Source: Thermosynechococcaceae cyanobacterium Okahandja | Lineage (GTDB): Bacteria; Cyanobacteriota; Cyanobacteriia; Thermosynechococcales; Thermosynechococcaceae | Direction: 5' to 3' | NCBI GenBank assembly: GCA_041530395.1 | Contig: CP136945.1 | Coordinates: 2,542,001-2,606,000 of the forward strand | DNA: 64,000 bases | In this document: positions 1-10,882 of the stretch, piece after piece | Numbering within the stretch: position 1 is the stretch's first letter | How the letters are laid out: every line of letters starts with the position of its first letter | The notes under the pieces: model-generated | Database searches by the model: none | What the model was told of the DNA's origin: nothing | The model's input: the letters and a program-made list of their open reading frames with translations, nothing else | Program-made: the position numbers and the translations under genes

Positions 1-66
1 CGTGGGGTTATCGCTCCTCGGGGAGGGCTTAGGAGAGCGCCTCGATCCGCGGCGGTTACACTAGCC

Positions 67-618
67 ATGGCCAGACATATCTTGGTAACGGGGCCGAGCC
101 GCTCGGGTAAAAGTGAATGGGCAGAATCCTTGGCTGCCGCCGCGGGTGCCCCGGTCATTTATATTGCCACGGCGATCGCCACCCCTGCGGATTCGGAATG
201 GCAGCAGCGGATTGCCCAACACCAAGCCCGCCGTCCCCCCCACTGGCAATTATGGGAGTGCCCGGTACAGCTTGCCGACACCTTGAGCCAACTCCCGCCG
301 GATCACTGCGCCTTGGTGGATTCCCTTGGTACGTGGGTGGCCAATACCCTCGAGCAGGAGGCCGACCAATGGCAGGTTACGGTACAGGCATTGCTTGAGG
401 CTGTCAATCAGTGTGCCGCCCCCCTGATTCTTGTGGCCGAAGAAACCGGTTGGGGCGTGGTGCCCGCCTACGCCAGCGGTCGTCGTTTTCGCGATCGCCT
501 CGGCCAGCTGTGCCAGCAGGTGCGCCCTCTGATGGCGGAGGTTTACCTTGTCACCGCTGGGTTTGCCCTCCCCCTCCACCAGTTGGGGATCCCCCTGCCG
601 ACGACCAGATTGAGCTAA
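67..618 (+). CDS. cobU: Adenosylcobinamide kinase / adenosylcobinamide-phosphate guanylyltransferase
   Basis: This enzyme phosphorylates adenosylcobinamide and then transfers GMP to it, in nucleotide-loop assembly of vitamin B12 (family knowledge). The 183-residue protein matches the usual family length. Visible motifs are the N-terminal P-loop GPSRSGKS (about residues 9-16), the DSLGTWVANTL stretch near residue 85, and the C-terminal VAEETGWGVVPAYASGRRFR signature around residues 125-145. The start at ATG 67 puts the P-loop at the usual distance from the N-terminus. It precedes typA on the same strand with a gap of about 60 bases; no functional link is apparent. HIP1 sites lie inside the gene, as expected for resident DNA. 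Confidence 0.93.
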   Translation: MARHILVTGPSRSGKSEWAESLAAAAGAPVIYIATAIATPADSEWQQRIAQHQARRPPHWQLWECPVQLADTLSQLPPDHCALVDSLGTWVANTLEQEADQWQVTVQALLEAVNQCAAPLILVAEETGWGVVPAYASGRRFRDRLGQLCQQVRPLMAEVYLVTAGFALPLHQLGIPLPTTRLS

Positions 619-677
619 GATTGTAACGGTTTGTCACACTCCTCTGCGTTGTATTACAAAATTTGCGGGAATCGTCT

Positions 678-2468
678 ATGAGTCTGCCCATTCGCAATGT
701 TGCGATTATTGCCCACGTTGATCACGGCAAAACCACCCTTGTGGATGCCCTGTTGCGGCAGTCCGGTACCTTTCGCGAGGGGGAAGAGGTTCCCGATTGT
801 GTGATGGACTCCCACGATCTAGAGCGGGAACGCGGTATTACCATCTTGGCCAAAAACACCGCCGTGCGCTACAAAGATTTAACCATCAACATTGTTGACA
901 CCCCCGGTCACGCCGACTTTGGCGGCGAAGTGGAGCGGGTGCTGGGAATGGTAGAAGGCTGTCTGCTGATTGTCGATGCCAACGAAGGGCCGATGCCCCA
1001 AACCCGGTTTGTCCTGAAAAAAGCGCTTGAGAAGGGGTTACGCCCCATTGTCGTGGTCAATAAAATCGATCGCCCCCAAGCGGAACCCTACAAAGCCATT
1101 GATAAAGTGTTGGATCTCTTTATTGAACTGGGGGCTGATGACGACCAGTGCGAGTTCCCGTACCTATTTGCCTCCGGTCTTGCTGGCTATGCCAAAACCA
1201 ACCTAGACGACGAGGGCAAGGATATGCAGCCCCTCTTTGAGGCGATCGTCCGCCATATTCCACCGCCCGTGGGCAATCCCGCGGCTCCCCTCCAGCTTCA
1301 GGTGACCACCCTCGACTACTCCGAGTATTTAGGGCGGATTGTCATCGGCAAAATCCACAACGGAACGGTTGAAGTGGGGCAGCAGGCGGCCTTGGTCAAA
1401 GATAGCGGCCAAATTGTCAAAGCCAAAATCACCAAGTTGCTCGGGTTTGAGGGCCTAAAACGGGTCGAATTGAGCTGTGCCAGTGCCGGTCACATCGTGG
1501 CGATCGCCGGTTTTAGTGATGCCAACATTGGCGAAACCATTACCTGCCCCAACGACCCTCAGGCGCTGCCCCTGATCAAGGTGGATGAACCCACGCTGCA
1601 AATGACCTTTGCCGTGAATGACTCCCCCTTTGCGGGTCAGGAAGGCACCTTTGTGACCTCCCGCCAACTGCGCGATCGCCTCTACCGCGAACTCGAAACC
1701 AACGTTGCCCTACGGGTAGAAGACACCGACTCCCCAGATCGCTTTGCCGTCTCAGGGCGGGGTGAACTGCACCTCGGCATTCTCATTGAGACCATGCGCC
1801 GCGAAGGCTATGAATTCCAAGTCTCGCAGCCCCAAGTCATCTACCGCGAAGTCAATGGCCAGCCTTGTGAACCCTATGAATGCCTCGTGCTGGACGTGCC
1901 CGACGAAGCCGTCGGTGGCTGTATTGAACGGCTAGGGCAGCGGCGGGGCGAAATGCAGGATATGCAAGTGGGAGGCAATGGCCGCACCCAACTGGAGTTT
2001 GTGATTCCGGCACGGGGTCTGGTCGGCTTTCGCGGCGAATTCATGCGCCTCACCCGCGGTGAAGGGATCATGAACCATAGCTTTCTAGATTATCGTCCCC
2101 TTGCAGGCGAGATCAGCGCCCGTCGCAATGGTGTCCTAATTGCGTTTGAAGAAGGCACCGTCACCTTTTACGCCCTCAAAAACGCCGAAGATCGCGGTGT
2201 ATTTTTTATTACCCCCGGCACCAAAGTGTATAAAGGCATGATTGTCGGCGAGCACAATCGCCCCCAAGATTTGGAAATTAACGTGTGTAAAGCCAAACAA
2301 CTCACGAACTTTCGCTCCTCCACCGGCGATGAACTCGTCCAGTTGCAGTCCCCTGTCGAGATGAGCCTTGAGCGCGCCCTCGAGTACATTGGCCCCGATG
2401 AACTCGTAGAAGTGACCCCTAAATCCGTACGACTGCGGAAAATGAGTAAAAAACTGGCCCGACGCTAA
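678..2468 (+). CDS. typA: Ribosome-associated translational GTPase TypA/BipA
   Basis: TypA/BipA is a ribosome-binding GTPase related to EF-G, involved in stress and low-temperature adaptation and ribosome assembly (family knowledge). The reading shows G1 [10 protein letters not shown]2-type RGITI, G3 DTPGHADF and G4 NKID in the first 140 residues, then domain II and the C-terminal EF-G-like domains ending in a basic tail. Length of 596 residues is normal. A TTG codon at 663 would add five residues, but ATG 678 gives the standard N-terminus MSLPIRN and is preferred. The stop overlaps the start of the next gene by one base (TAATG), implying translational coupling. Confidence 0.95.
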   Translation: MSLPIRNVAIIAHVDHGKTTLVDALLRQSGTFREGEEVPDCVMDSHDLERERGITILAKNTAVRYKDLTINIVDTPGHADFGGEVERVLGMVEGCLLIVDANEGPMPQTRFVLKKALEKGLRPIVVVNKIDRPQAEPYKAIDKVLDLFIELGADDDQCEFPYLFASGLAGYAKTNLDDEGKDMQPLFEAIVRHIPPPVGNPAAPLQLQVTTLDYSEYLGRIVIGKIHNGTVEVGQQAALVKDSGQIVKAKITKLLGFEGLKRVELSCASAGHIVAIAGFSDANIGETITCPNDPQALPLIKVDEPTLQMTFAVNDSPFAGQEGTFVTSRQLRDRLYRELETNVALRVEDTDSPDRFAVSGRGELHLGILIETMRREGYEFQVSQPQVIYREVNGQPCEPYECLVLDVPDEAVGGCIERLGQRRGEMQDMQVGGNGRTQLEFVIPARGLVGFRGEFMRLTRGEGIMNHSFLDYRPLAGEISARRNGVLIAFEEGTVTFYALKNAEDRGVFFITPGTKVYKGMIVGEHNRPQDLEINVCKAKQLTNFRSSTGDELVQLQSPVEMSLERALEYIGPDELVEVTPKSVRLRKMSKKLARR

Positions 2469-2752
2469 TGCTCACTAATGCTTTCTTTGCTCTTTCCTTG
2501 TTTCCGTATCTGGGGTTTTTGTACTTCCTCAGCCGCAATCCCAACACACCGCGACTTGCCCTGATTGGGTTCTATGGCACGTTGGTGTTTGTTGCGGTCA
2601 CCATCCCAGCCGGAATTTATGCCCAGCGCGTCTATGACACCTCCCTCGCCAATGTGGATGCCTTGCATGGGGGGGCAGAGGTTTTCTTGACCCTAGCAAA
2701 CATCTTAGTGGCACTAGGGTTTCGCCGTGCTGTCACCCATGCCCCTAGATAA
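2468..2752 (+). CDS. Small membrane protein, DUF3593 family
   Basis: A 94-residue protein with two to three hydrophobic segments (residues about 3-22, 32-50 and 68-85). It resembles the DUF3593 family of cyanobacteria and plastids by its N-terminal FALSLFPYLGFLYFL pattern, recalled rather than searched. No biochemical function is known to me. The start codon overlaps the typA stop by one base, so it is probably cotranslated with typA. It is the last gene of resident character before the polysaccharide island that begins about 120 bases downstream. Confidence 0.7.
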   Translation: MLTNAFFALSLFPYLGFLYFLSRNPNTPRLALIGFYGTLVFVAVTIPAGIYAQRVYDTSLANVDALHGGAEVFLTLANILVALGFRRAVTHAPR

Positions 2753-2827
2753 ACGGGAGCAGGTTACATTTGCTAACTGGGTAGAGTTAGGGCTAACTGT
2801 ACCTGTAAAATTTGCTTGAGGGGGTGA

Positions 2828-5039
<2,212 letters not shown>

Positions 5040-5043
<4 letters not shown>

Positions 5044-5615
5044 GTGTTGCAATGATCGAGGAGAAGAATACCTTGAACACAGATCGCCCAAATCCAATTG
5101 AAGGTACTCGACTACGTCTTCGTCCTGTTGATCTGAAAGATGCCAATTATATTTACTCCTTGCGTACTGATCCACGTTATAATCGCTATCTGTCACCTGT
5201 ATCCGGAACAGTCGATAACCAACGGCATTGGATTGAGCAGTACTTTGAAAGAGAGCGGGGCGGTACAGAATATTACTTTGTGATTGAACGGAAAGATAAT
5301 AACACGCCCTGTGGTGTTGTTCGTATTTACGACATCAGGGATAGTCAATTTACGTGGGGAAGTTGGATTTTAGACGAGAACAAACCTGTTAAAGCAGCGC
5401 TTGAGAGCGCTCTTTTGGTATATGACTTTGGATTCCAACACTTGAAAAAAGAAAAAGCAGTTTTTGACGTAAGACTCGATAATGAAAAAGTTATTTCATT
5501 TCATGCAGGATTTGGCGCAATTGAAACTAGAAGAGATGACATCAATGCATACTTTGTATTGAGTAAGGAGATGTTTCAAAACACAAGAGAAAAGTTTGCA
5601 CGCATTGTCCGGTAG
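5040..5615 (+). CDS. GNAT-family N-acetyltransferase, possible PseH counterpart
   Basis: A 191-residue GNAT-fold acetyltransferase: GTRLRLRPVDLKDANYIYSL is the typical N-terminal strand-helix, and the middle holds the GVVRIYDI strand followed by GSWIL. By position after pseB-pseC it would N-acetylate the 4-amino sugar made by PseC, as PseH does; this is inference from context. ATG 5040 overlaps the pseC stop (ATGA); a GTG at 5031 is possible but less likely. Base composition turns A+T-rich towards its 3' end. The 186 bases after it hold no gene I can support. Confidence 0.75.
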
Positions 5616-5801
5616 GGCATGAAATTATGATGAATAGTATTTTAATAATAACAGCAAGATTTCCCAATTTAATACATGTTCAAGTGTGAGAAGATGCGAC
5701 GTACCTTACGGAAGCAAGCTACAATTATGCGAAGACTTTGGTAATATTATGGTACGATTGCGTTTTTAGTATTCAATATATGTTCTGTAAGCTTTTATCT
5801 T

Positions 5802-6851
5802 ATGTATCCCATTATTGCCAATCGTAAAATTCGCATTGCTGTGATTGGTTGTGGCCGCATCTCAAGGAATCATTTTAATGCCATTGAGAAGTATGCCCAT
5901 GATCTTGAGCTGGTTGCCCTGTGCGATATTGACAACGCAGTGCTTGATGAGCATTGTCAGCGCTATGGTATTTTAGGGTACTTAAAGCTTGAGGAACTAC
6001 TAGAGCGCGAACAGCCAGATGTAGTGGTACTGTGTACACCCAGTGGGATTCATCCTGAGCAAGCAATATGGGCTGCTCGTTACGGCGTAAATGTTATCAC
6101 CGAAAAACCCATGGCAACGCGATGGCAGGACGGTTTACGTATGGTACGTGCCTGTGACGAAGCCAAGGTAAGACTATTCGTTGTGAAGCAAAATCGCTTT
6201 AACCCCACACTACAACTGTTGAAGCGGGCTGTCGAGGAAAAACGCTTTGGTAAAATCCACTTGGTGCATCTTAATGTTTTTTGGACGCGCCCGCAGTCCT
6301 ATTACGATCAGGCTAAGTGGCGAGGCACATGGGAATTTGATGGCGGTGCCTTCATGAACCAAGCCAGTCACTATGTTGATCTGCTCGACTGGCTGTTCGG
6401 TTCAGTAGAAAAAGTACAAGCCATGGTGAGCACAACCAGAGACATTGAGGTTGAAGATACTGGGGTGCTCAATGTTAGGTGGCGTAATGGCGCGCTGGGT
6501 TCCATGGCGGTTACAATGCTGACATACCCCAAAAATTACGAAGGATCAATCACTATCATTGGTGAAAAAGGTACGGTCCGAGTGGGTGGTACTGCTGTTA
6601 ATGAAATTCAAACGTGGGAATTTGCTGACACCAGAGAATACGACGAGCAAGTTGAGCAAGCTAGTTATGAAACAACGTCAGTGTACGGGTTCGGCCACTC
6701 CCGTTATTACGAAAATGTTATTGATGTCTTACGGGGTAAAACAGAACCAGAAACCGACGGACGTGAAGGTCTTAAATCTCTGGAGATTTTAATTGCAGCG
6801 TACTTATCAGCTCGGGACGGAAAAACAGTATCTTTACCTCTTGAGTATTGA
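5802..6851 (+). CDS. wlbA: Gfo/Idh/MocA oxidoreductase, WlbA/WbpB-like (UDP-GlcNAcA 3-dehydrogenase)
   Basis: A 349-residue NAD-dependent oxidoreductase with an N-terminal Rossmann motif [17 protein letters not shown], the conserved EKPMA at about residue 106, and a [20 protein letters not shown] segment containing the catalytic histidine. This combination is typical of the WlbA/WbpB group, which oxidises the 3-hydroxyl of UDP-N-acetylglucosaminuronate. The following wlbB-like acetyltransferase supports the assignment. In well-studied members 2-oxoglutarate regenerates NAD+ and yields 2-hydroxyglutarate, which makes the oxidase gene two positions downstream notable. It overlaps the next frame at TTGAAGATG, so coupling is likely. 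Confidence 0.82.
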   Translation: MYPIIANRKIRIAVIGCGRISRNHFNAIEKYAHDLELVALCDIDNAVLDEHCQRYGILGYLKLEELLEREQPDVVVLCTPSGIHPEQAIWAARYGVNVITEKPMATRWQDGLRMVRACDEAKVRLFVVKQNRFNPTLQLLKRAVEEKRFGKIHLVHLNVFWTRPQSYYDQAKWRGTWEFDGGAFMNQASHYVDLLDWLFGSVEKVQAMVSTTRDIEVEDTGVLNVRWRNGALGSMAVTMLTYPKNYEGSITIIGEKGTVRVGGTAVNEIQTWEFADTREYDEQVEQASYETTSVYGFGHSRYYENVIDVLRGKTEPETDGREGLKSLEILIAAYLSARDGKTVSLPLEY

Positions 6852-6853
6852 AG

Positions 6854-7450
6854 ATGAGCAGTTACCATATCCACGATACAGCTATTGTCGATCTGGGTGC
6901 TCAAATTGGTTCTGGCACTCGTATTTGGCATTGGACGCACATTTGCTCTGGTGCACGTATTGGTTGTAATTGTTCCCTAGGGCAAAATGTGTTTATTGGT
7001 AATAATGTACTCATAGGCAACAACGTCAAGGTACAAAATAATGTTTCGATTTACGATTCTGTAACTATTGAGGACGAAGTTTTCTGTGGCCCGAGTATGG
7101 TCTTCACAAACGTTTATAATCCCCGTAGTGCCATTAGCCGCAAGCATGAGTACCGACCTACTCGTGTCAAAAGAGGGGCAACGCTCGGAGCTAACTGTAC
7201 GATTATTTGTGGTGTCACAATTGGTGAGTATGCCTTTGTTGGTGCAGGAGCTGTTGTGAATAAGGATGTAAAACCGTATGCGCTAATAGTTGGGGTACCT
7301 GCCCGCCACATTGGCTGGATGAGTGAATATGGCGAACGCATTCCATTGCCTTTGCAAGGCGAAGGCATCTATAAATGCCCGCATACAGGACACCTTTACC
7401 TCTTGAGTGGCGAGCACCTCGTGAGAACAGGGGCCGATCATGCCAGTTGA
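6854..7450 (+). CDS. wlbB: Left-handed beta-helix acyltransferase, WlbB/WbpD-like 3-N-acetyltransferase
   Basis: A hexapeptide-repeat acetyltransferase of 198 residues. The repeats ([40 protein letters not shown]) fill residues 17-75, followed by the [11 protein letters not shown] segment and [12 protein letters not shown]. The pattern matches the WbpD/WlbB group that acetylates the 3-amino group of UDP-GlcNAc3NA using acetyl-CoA. The C-terminal [10 protein letters not shown] tail is also seen in relatives as I recall. ATG 6854 comes three bases after the wlbA stop; a TTG at 6848 would overlap. It overlaps the following oxidase gene by 11 bases. Confidence 0.82.
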   Translation: MSSYHIHDTAIVDLGAQIGSGTRIWHWTHICSGARIGCNCSLGQNVFIGNNVLIGNNVKVQNNVSIYDSVTIEDEVFCGPSMVFTNVYNPRSAISRKHEYRPTRVKRGATLGANCTIICGVTIGEYAFVGAGAVVNKDVKPYALIVGVPARHIGWMSEYGERIPLPLQGEGIYKCPHTGHLYLLSGEHLVRTGADHAS

Positions 7451-8657
7451 AGTGATGACTGTTGACTTTCTTATTATTGGTGCTGGCATTATAGGCATTA
7501 CCATTGCGTTGGAACTCAGAAAACGCTATCCCGAGGCTAAAATTTTGATGCTGGAAAAAGAGCCAACGTTAGGAATGCATGCAAGTGGCAGGAACAGTGG
7601 TGTATTGCATAGTGGCATCTACTATGCTCCCGGGTCATTGAAAGCCAAAGTATGTCGGCAAGGCGCACTTGAAATGGCTGAATTTCACCGTGAACACCAG
7701 CTTCGTCTTAGGCAATGTGGAAAAATACTAGTTGTGACAGACCCAGAAAATGAACCTCAGCTAGATAAACTAGCAGATCGGGCGCAGCAAAATGGAATAG
7801 CAATAGAAATGCTGGATGAGCAGCAACTACATGATTTAGAACCAGAGGCAAGGTCAGTAGGCGGTCGTGCGATGTACGTACCAAGCACTGCTGTTGGCGA
7901 TCCTGTCGCCGTTATGCAGAAACTAAGTGGCGAACTCAAGGCTAAAAATGTTGCGCTGCGTCTTAGCGCTAAAATAGCTTTCGTTGCCGCTCAAAATCGA
8001 CACGTCAAATTGCAATCGGGTGAAATTATTGAATACGGTCATGCTATCAATACTGCTGGCCTCCAAGCTGATAACGTAGCGCATCAATTTGGTGTTGGCC
8101 AGCGTTACACCCTTCTCCCCTTTAAGGGTATTTATTGGAAATTGAACCCTGAGTCTAGCATTTCCTTTAATCATCTTATTTATCCCGTGCCTGATATACG
8201 TTTTCCTTTTCTCGGCATTCATACTACTACTACGGTTGATGGAACGACATATCTAGGCCCCACGGCAGTACCTGCATTCAGTAGGGAAAACTATAAAGGT
8301 TTGCAGAATGTCAATATACCTGAAGCCAAGAGAATCTTGAGCCTTCTGATTCAACAGTATCTAGCTAATCGAGATGGCTTTCGTCGCCTAGCATGGCAAG
8401 AGGGTCGGCGCTATTTTAAGCACTGGTTTGTTAAGGCGGCACAGGCTATTGCACCACGAATTGAGTCCAATCATCTGCTCCCAGCGGAAAAAGTGGGTAT
8501 TAGAGCGCAGATATTGGATACACACGACGGTAAGCTGGTGAATGATTTTCTTGTGGGGCAAGGTTCTAATTCGACCCATATTCTGAACGCTATATCACCA
8601 GCTTGGACTAGCGCATTTCCATTTGCACGATATGTATGTGATCATTATCTTCATTGA
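7440..8657 (+). CDS. lhgO: FAD-dependent L-2-hydroxyglutarate oxidase/dehydrogenase-like protein
   Basis: A 405-residue DAO-fold flavoprotein. It shows the FAD dinucleotide motif [15 protein letters not shown], a following glutamate EKE, and the LhgO signature [16 protein letters not shown]. Known LhgO enzymes oxidise L-2-hydroxyglutarate to 2-oxoglutarate, passing electrons to oxygen or quinone. A start at ATG 7440 has an AGGGG element about 7 bases upstream; ATG 7455, just after the wlbB stop, is the alternative. The placement directly behind wlbA-wlbB suggests it recycles hydroxyglutarate formed during sugar oxidation. A role on a different hydroxy acid cannot be excluded. Confidence 0.82.
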   Translation: MPVEVMTVDFLIIGAGIIGITIALELRKRYPEAKILMLEKEPTLGMHASGRNSGVLHSGIYYAPGSLKAKVCRQGALEMAEFHREHQLRLRQCGKILVVTDPENEPQLDKLADRAQQNGIAIEMLDEQQLHDLEPEARSVGGRAMYVPSTAVGDPVAVMQKLSGELKAKNVALRLSAKIAFVAAQNRHVKLQSGEIIEYGHAINTAGLQADNVAHQFGVGQRYTLLPFKGIYWKLNPESSISFNHLIYPVPDIRFPFLGIHTTTTVDGTTYLGPTAVPAFSRENYKGLQNVNIPEAKRILSLLIQQYLANRDGFRRLAWQEGRRYFKHWFVKAAQAIAPRIESNHLLPAEKVGIRAQILDTHDGKLVNDFLVGQGSNSTHILNAISPAWTSAFPFARYVCDHYLH

Positions 8658-8693
8658 CAGCATCGCAAAATCTATTACATATAGGGATTATTG

Positions 8694-9695
8694 ATGGATA
8701 TTCAGGGTAAAAAGATTGTACTTATTGGCGGTGCCGGATTCATTGGCTCCCACACTGCTGATCTTTTCCTTAAGGAAGATGTTGGGGAAATTGTCATTTA
8801 TGATAATTTTGTACGTGGCCGCATTGAAAATCTGGAAAATGCCCTAAAAGATCCTCGTGTAAAAATTTTTGATATTGGTGGCGACATTCTCCATACGGAT
8901 ATTCTTGAAGCTGCCCTCGATAGTGCTGATGGTGTTTGTCATTTTGCTGCCCTTTGGCTGCTACAGTGCCATGATTTCCCACGCAGTGCTTTTGAGGTGA
9001 ATATTCGTGGCACATTTAATGTGATGGAAACCTGTGTTAAAAAAGGTGTCAAACGCTTGGTCTATTCTTCTTCGGCATCCGTTTATGGCGATGCTTTACA
9101 CGAGCCAATGGATGAAGACCACCCCTTTAATAACAAGAACTTCTACGGTGCGACTAAAATTGCCGGTGAAGCAATGTTGCGGGCGTTTCATCACCGCTAT
9201 GGTCTTAACTACGTTGGACTGCGCTACATGAATGTATATGGGCCGCGTCAAGATTATCAAGGTGCTTATATTGCTGTGATCATGAAAATGTTGGATGCGA
9301 TCGACCGAGGAGAAAGTCCGATGATTTTAGGTGATGGTAGTGAAGCGTTTGACTTTGTTGCTGTGGAAGACTGCGCCAGAGCGAACGTTTGTGCTATGAA
9401 GGCCGAGACCACAGATCGCTTCTATAATGTTGGTACGGGAAAACGCACCTCGCTAAAAGAGCTGGCAGAGATGCTTTTGCAGCTTACGGGATGTGATAAG
9501 CCGATTAAATATGCTCCACGTAGTCAAGCTACACTTGTGCGCAACCGCATTGGTTGCCCCAAAAGAGCAGCGGCAGAAATTGACTTTACTGCCACGATTG
9601 ACTTACGCGAAGGTCTTGAGCGCCTAATAAAGTGGCGCTCGCATCACAAAGCAGAGGTAGCAGCGCGTCGTAAAGCTGTAGGGTTACCGGAATAA
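8694..9695 (+). CDS. NAD-dependent sugar-nucleotide epimerase, WbmF/WbmG-like
   Basis: An extended short-chain dehydrogenase of 333 residues with GGAGFIGSHTA near the N-terminus, CHFAALWLLQCHDFPRSA (residues about 84-101), the SSSASVYGD serine motif and the catalytic YGATK. The wording around HFAALWLLQC and GPRQDYQGAYIAVIMK recalls the WbmF/WbmG proteins of the Bordetella O-antigen locus, where WbmG inverts C4 of UDP-2,3-diacetamido glucuronate. With wlbA and wlbB alongside, conversion of a diacetamido-glucuronate to its galacto form is a reasonable inference. ATG 8694 is preferred over TTG 8691. Confidence 0.75.
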   Translation: MDIQGKKIVLIGGAGFIGSHTADLFLKEDVGEIVIYDNFVRGRIENLENALKDPRVKIFDIGGDILHTDILEAALDSADGVCHFAALWLLQCHDFPRSAFEVNIRGTFNVMETCVKKGVKRLVYSSSASVYGDALHEPMDEDHPFNNKNFYGATKIAGEAMLRAFHHRYGLNYVGLRYMNVYGPRQDYQGAYIAVIMKMLDAIDRGESPMILGDGSEAFDFVAVEDCARANVCAMKAETTDRFYNVGTGKRTSLKELAEMLLQLTGCDKPIKYAPRSQATLVRNRIGCPKRAAAEIDFTATIDLREGLERLIKWRSHHKAEVAARRKAVGLPE

Positions 9696-9700
9696 CCGTC

Positions 9701-10861
9701 ATGAAAGTTCCTATTGCTCGCACTAGCTTGACCGAAAAAGAAATTGAAAGCGTATTGGAACCATTACGCAGCGGTTGGCTAGTTCAAGGTCCAAAAGTGC
9801 GGGAATTTGAAGAAAAATGGTCACTATTTACAGGGGCACGACACTCCATTGCTGTAACTTCCTGTACAACAGGCTTATACCTTTCCCTTGCAGCATTGGG
9901 TTTTGGCGCAGGCGATGAAGCAATTGTCCCTGCCTTTACTTGGATTTCTACTGCTAACGTGGTTGAGCACTTGGGTGGCAGAGTAATCTTTTGTGACATC
10001 GATCTGCACACCTTTAATCTCGATTGCTCCCAACTAGAAAGCAGGATTACGCCACGCACCCGAGCTATTCTACCGGTACATCTTTTTGGCCTTGCTGCCG
10101 ATATGGTTAAGATCAGCGCCATTGCTCAGAAGTATAATCTGTGGGTCGTTGAAGATGCGGCGTGTGGCTTTGGCTCTCGTTACTATGGTCAGCATGTGGG
10201 AACCTTCGGCCACGCTGGTTGCTTTAGTTTCCATCCCCGTAAAGCCATCACCACTGGCGAAGGTGGGATGATTACCACTGAGGATGACCAACTGGCTGAG
10301 AAGCTGCGCCGACTGCGGGATCATGGCGCAGCAATGAGTGACTTGCAGCGCCATTTGGGGGTGCGTCCCTACTTGTTGGCCGATCACCCCGATGCTGGTT
10401 ATAATTTCCGCATGACTGATCTCCAAGCTGCTTTGGGTGGTGCGCAAATGGATCGAGCGGTGCAAATTGTCCGCGAGCGGCAGCGTCTGGCCAATCGCTA
10501 TGATGCAGCGTTTGCTGATTTGCCATGGTTACGTATTCCCACTGCTTCGAGCGGGTTTGAGCATAGCTATCAAAGCTACCCGTGTCTTTTTCAGCCTGAG
10601 TCCATTACGCCAAGATCTATCCCCTATGTTAAACAGATTCGGAATACATGGATGGATACGCTGCAGCAAGCTGGCATCTCGACTCGACCGGCCACTCATG
10701 CGGTGCATATGCTCAAGTACTACCGCGAAAAATACCAGCTCAAACCGGAAGATTTTCCAAATGCGTGGGTGGCTAACGAGTGCAGCATTTCCTTGCCGTT
10801 GTTTCATGGTATGACTGAAGCAGAGCAGGATTATGTGATTAAGGCCGTTTGTGCGAGATAG
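9701..10861 (+). CDS. DegT/DnrJ/EryC1 sugar aminotransferase
   Basis: A 386-residue PLP-dependent sugar aminotransferase. Landmarks are TSCTTGLYLSLAALG, the acidic EDAACGFG, and FSFHPRKAITTGEGG with the PLP-binding lysine, then NFRMTDLQAALGG. In this cluster it could supply the amino group at C3 between the WlbA and WlbB steps (WlbC/WbpE role). However the sequence looks closer to general perosamine-synthase-type members than to WbpE, so the substrate is uncertain. It starts five bases after the epimerase stop and is followed within 25 bases by an amidotransferase gene. Confidence 0.78.
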   Translation: MKVPIARTSLTEKEIESVLEPLRSGWLVQGPKVREFEEKWSLFTGARHSIAVTSCTTGLYLSLAALGFGAGDEAIVPAFTWISTANVVEHLGGRVIFCDIDLHTFNLDCSQLESRITPRTRAILPVHLFGLAADMVKISAIAQKYNLWVVEDAACGFGSRYYGQHVGTFGHAGCFSFHPRKAITTGEGGMITTEDDQLAEKLRRLRDHGAAMSDLQRHLGVRPYLLADHPDAGYNFRMTDLQAALGGAQMDRAVQIVRERQRLANRYDAAFADLPWLRIPTASSGFEHSYQSYPCLFQPESITPRSIPYVKQIRNTWMDTLQQAGISTRPATHAVHMLKYYREKYQLKPEDFPNAWVANECSISLPLFHGMTEAEQDYVIKAVCAR

Positions 10862-10882
10862 CTAAGGAAAATCACTGACCTT

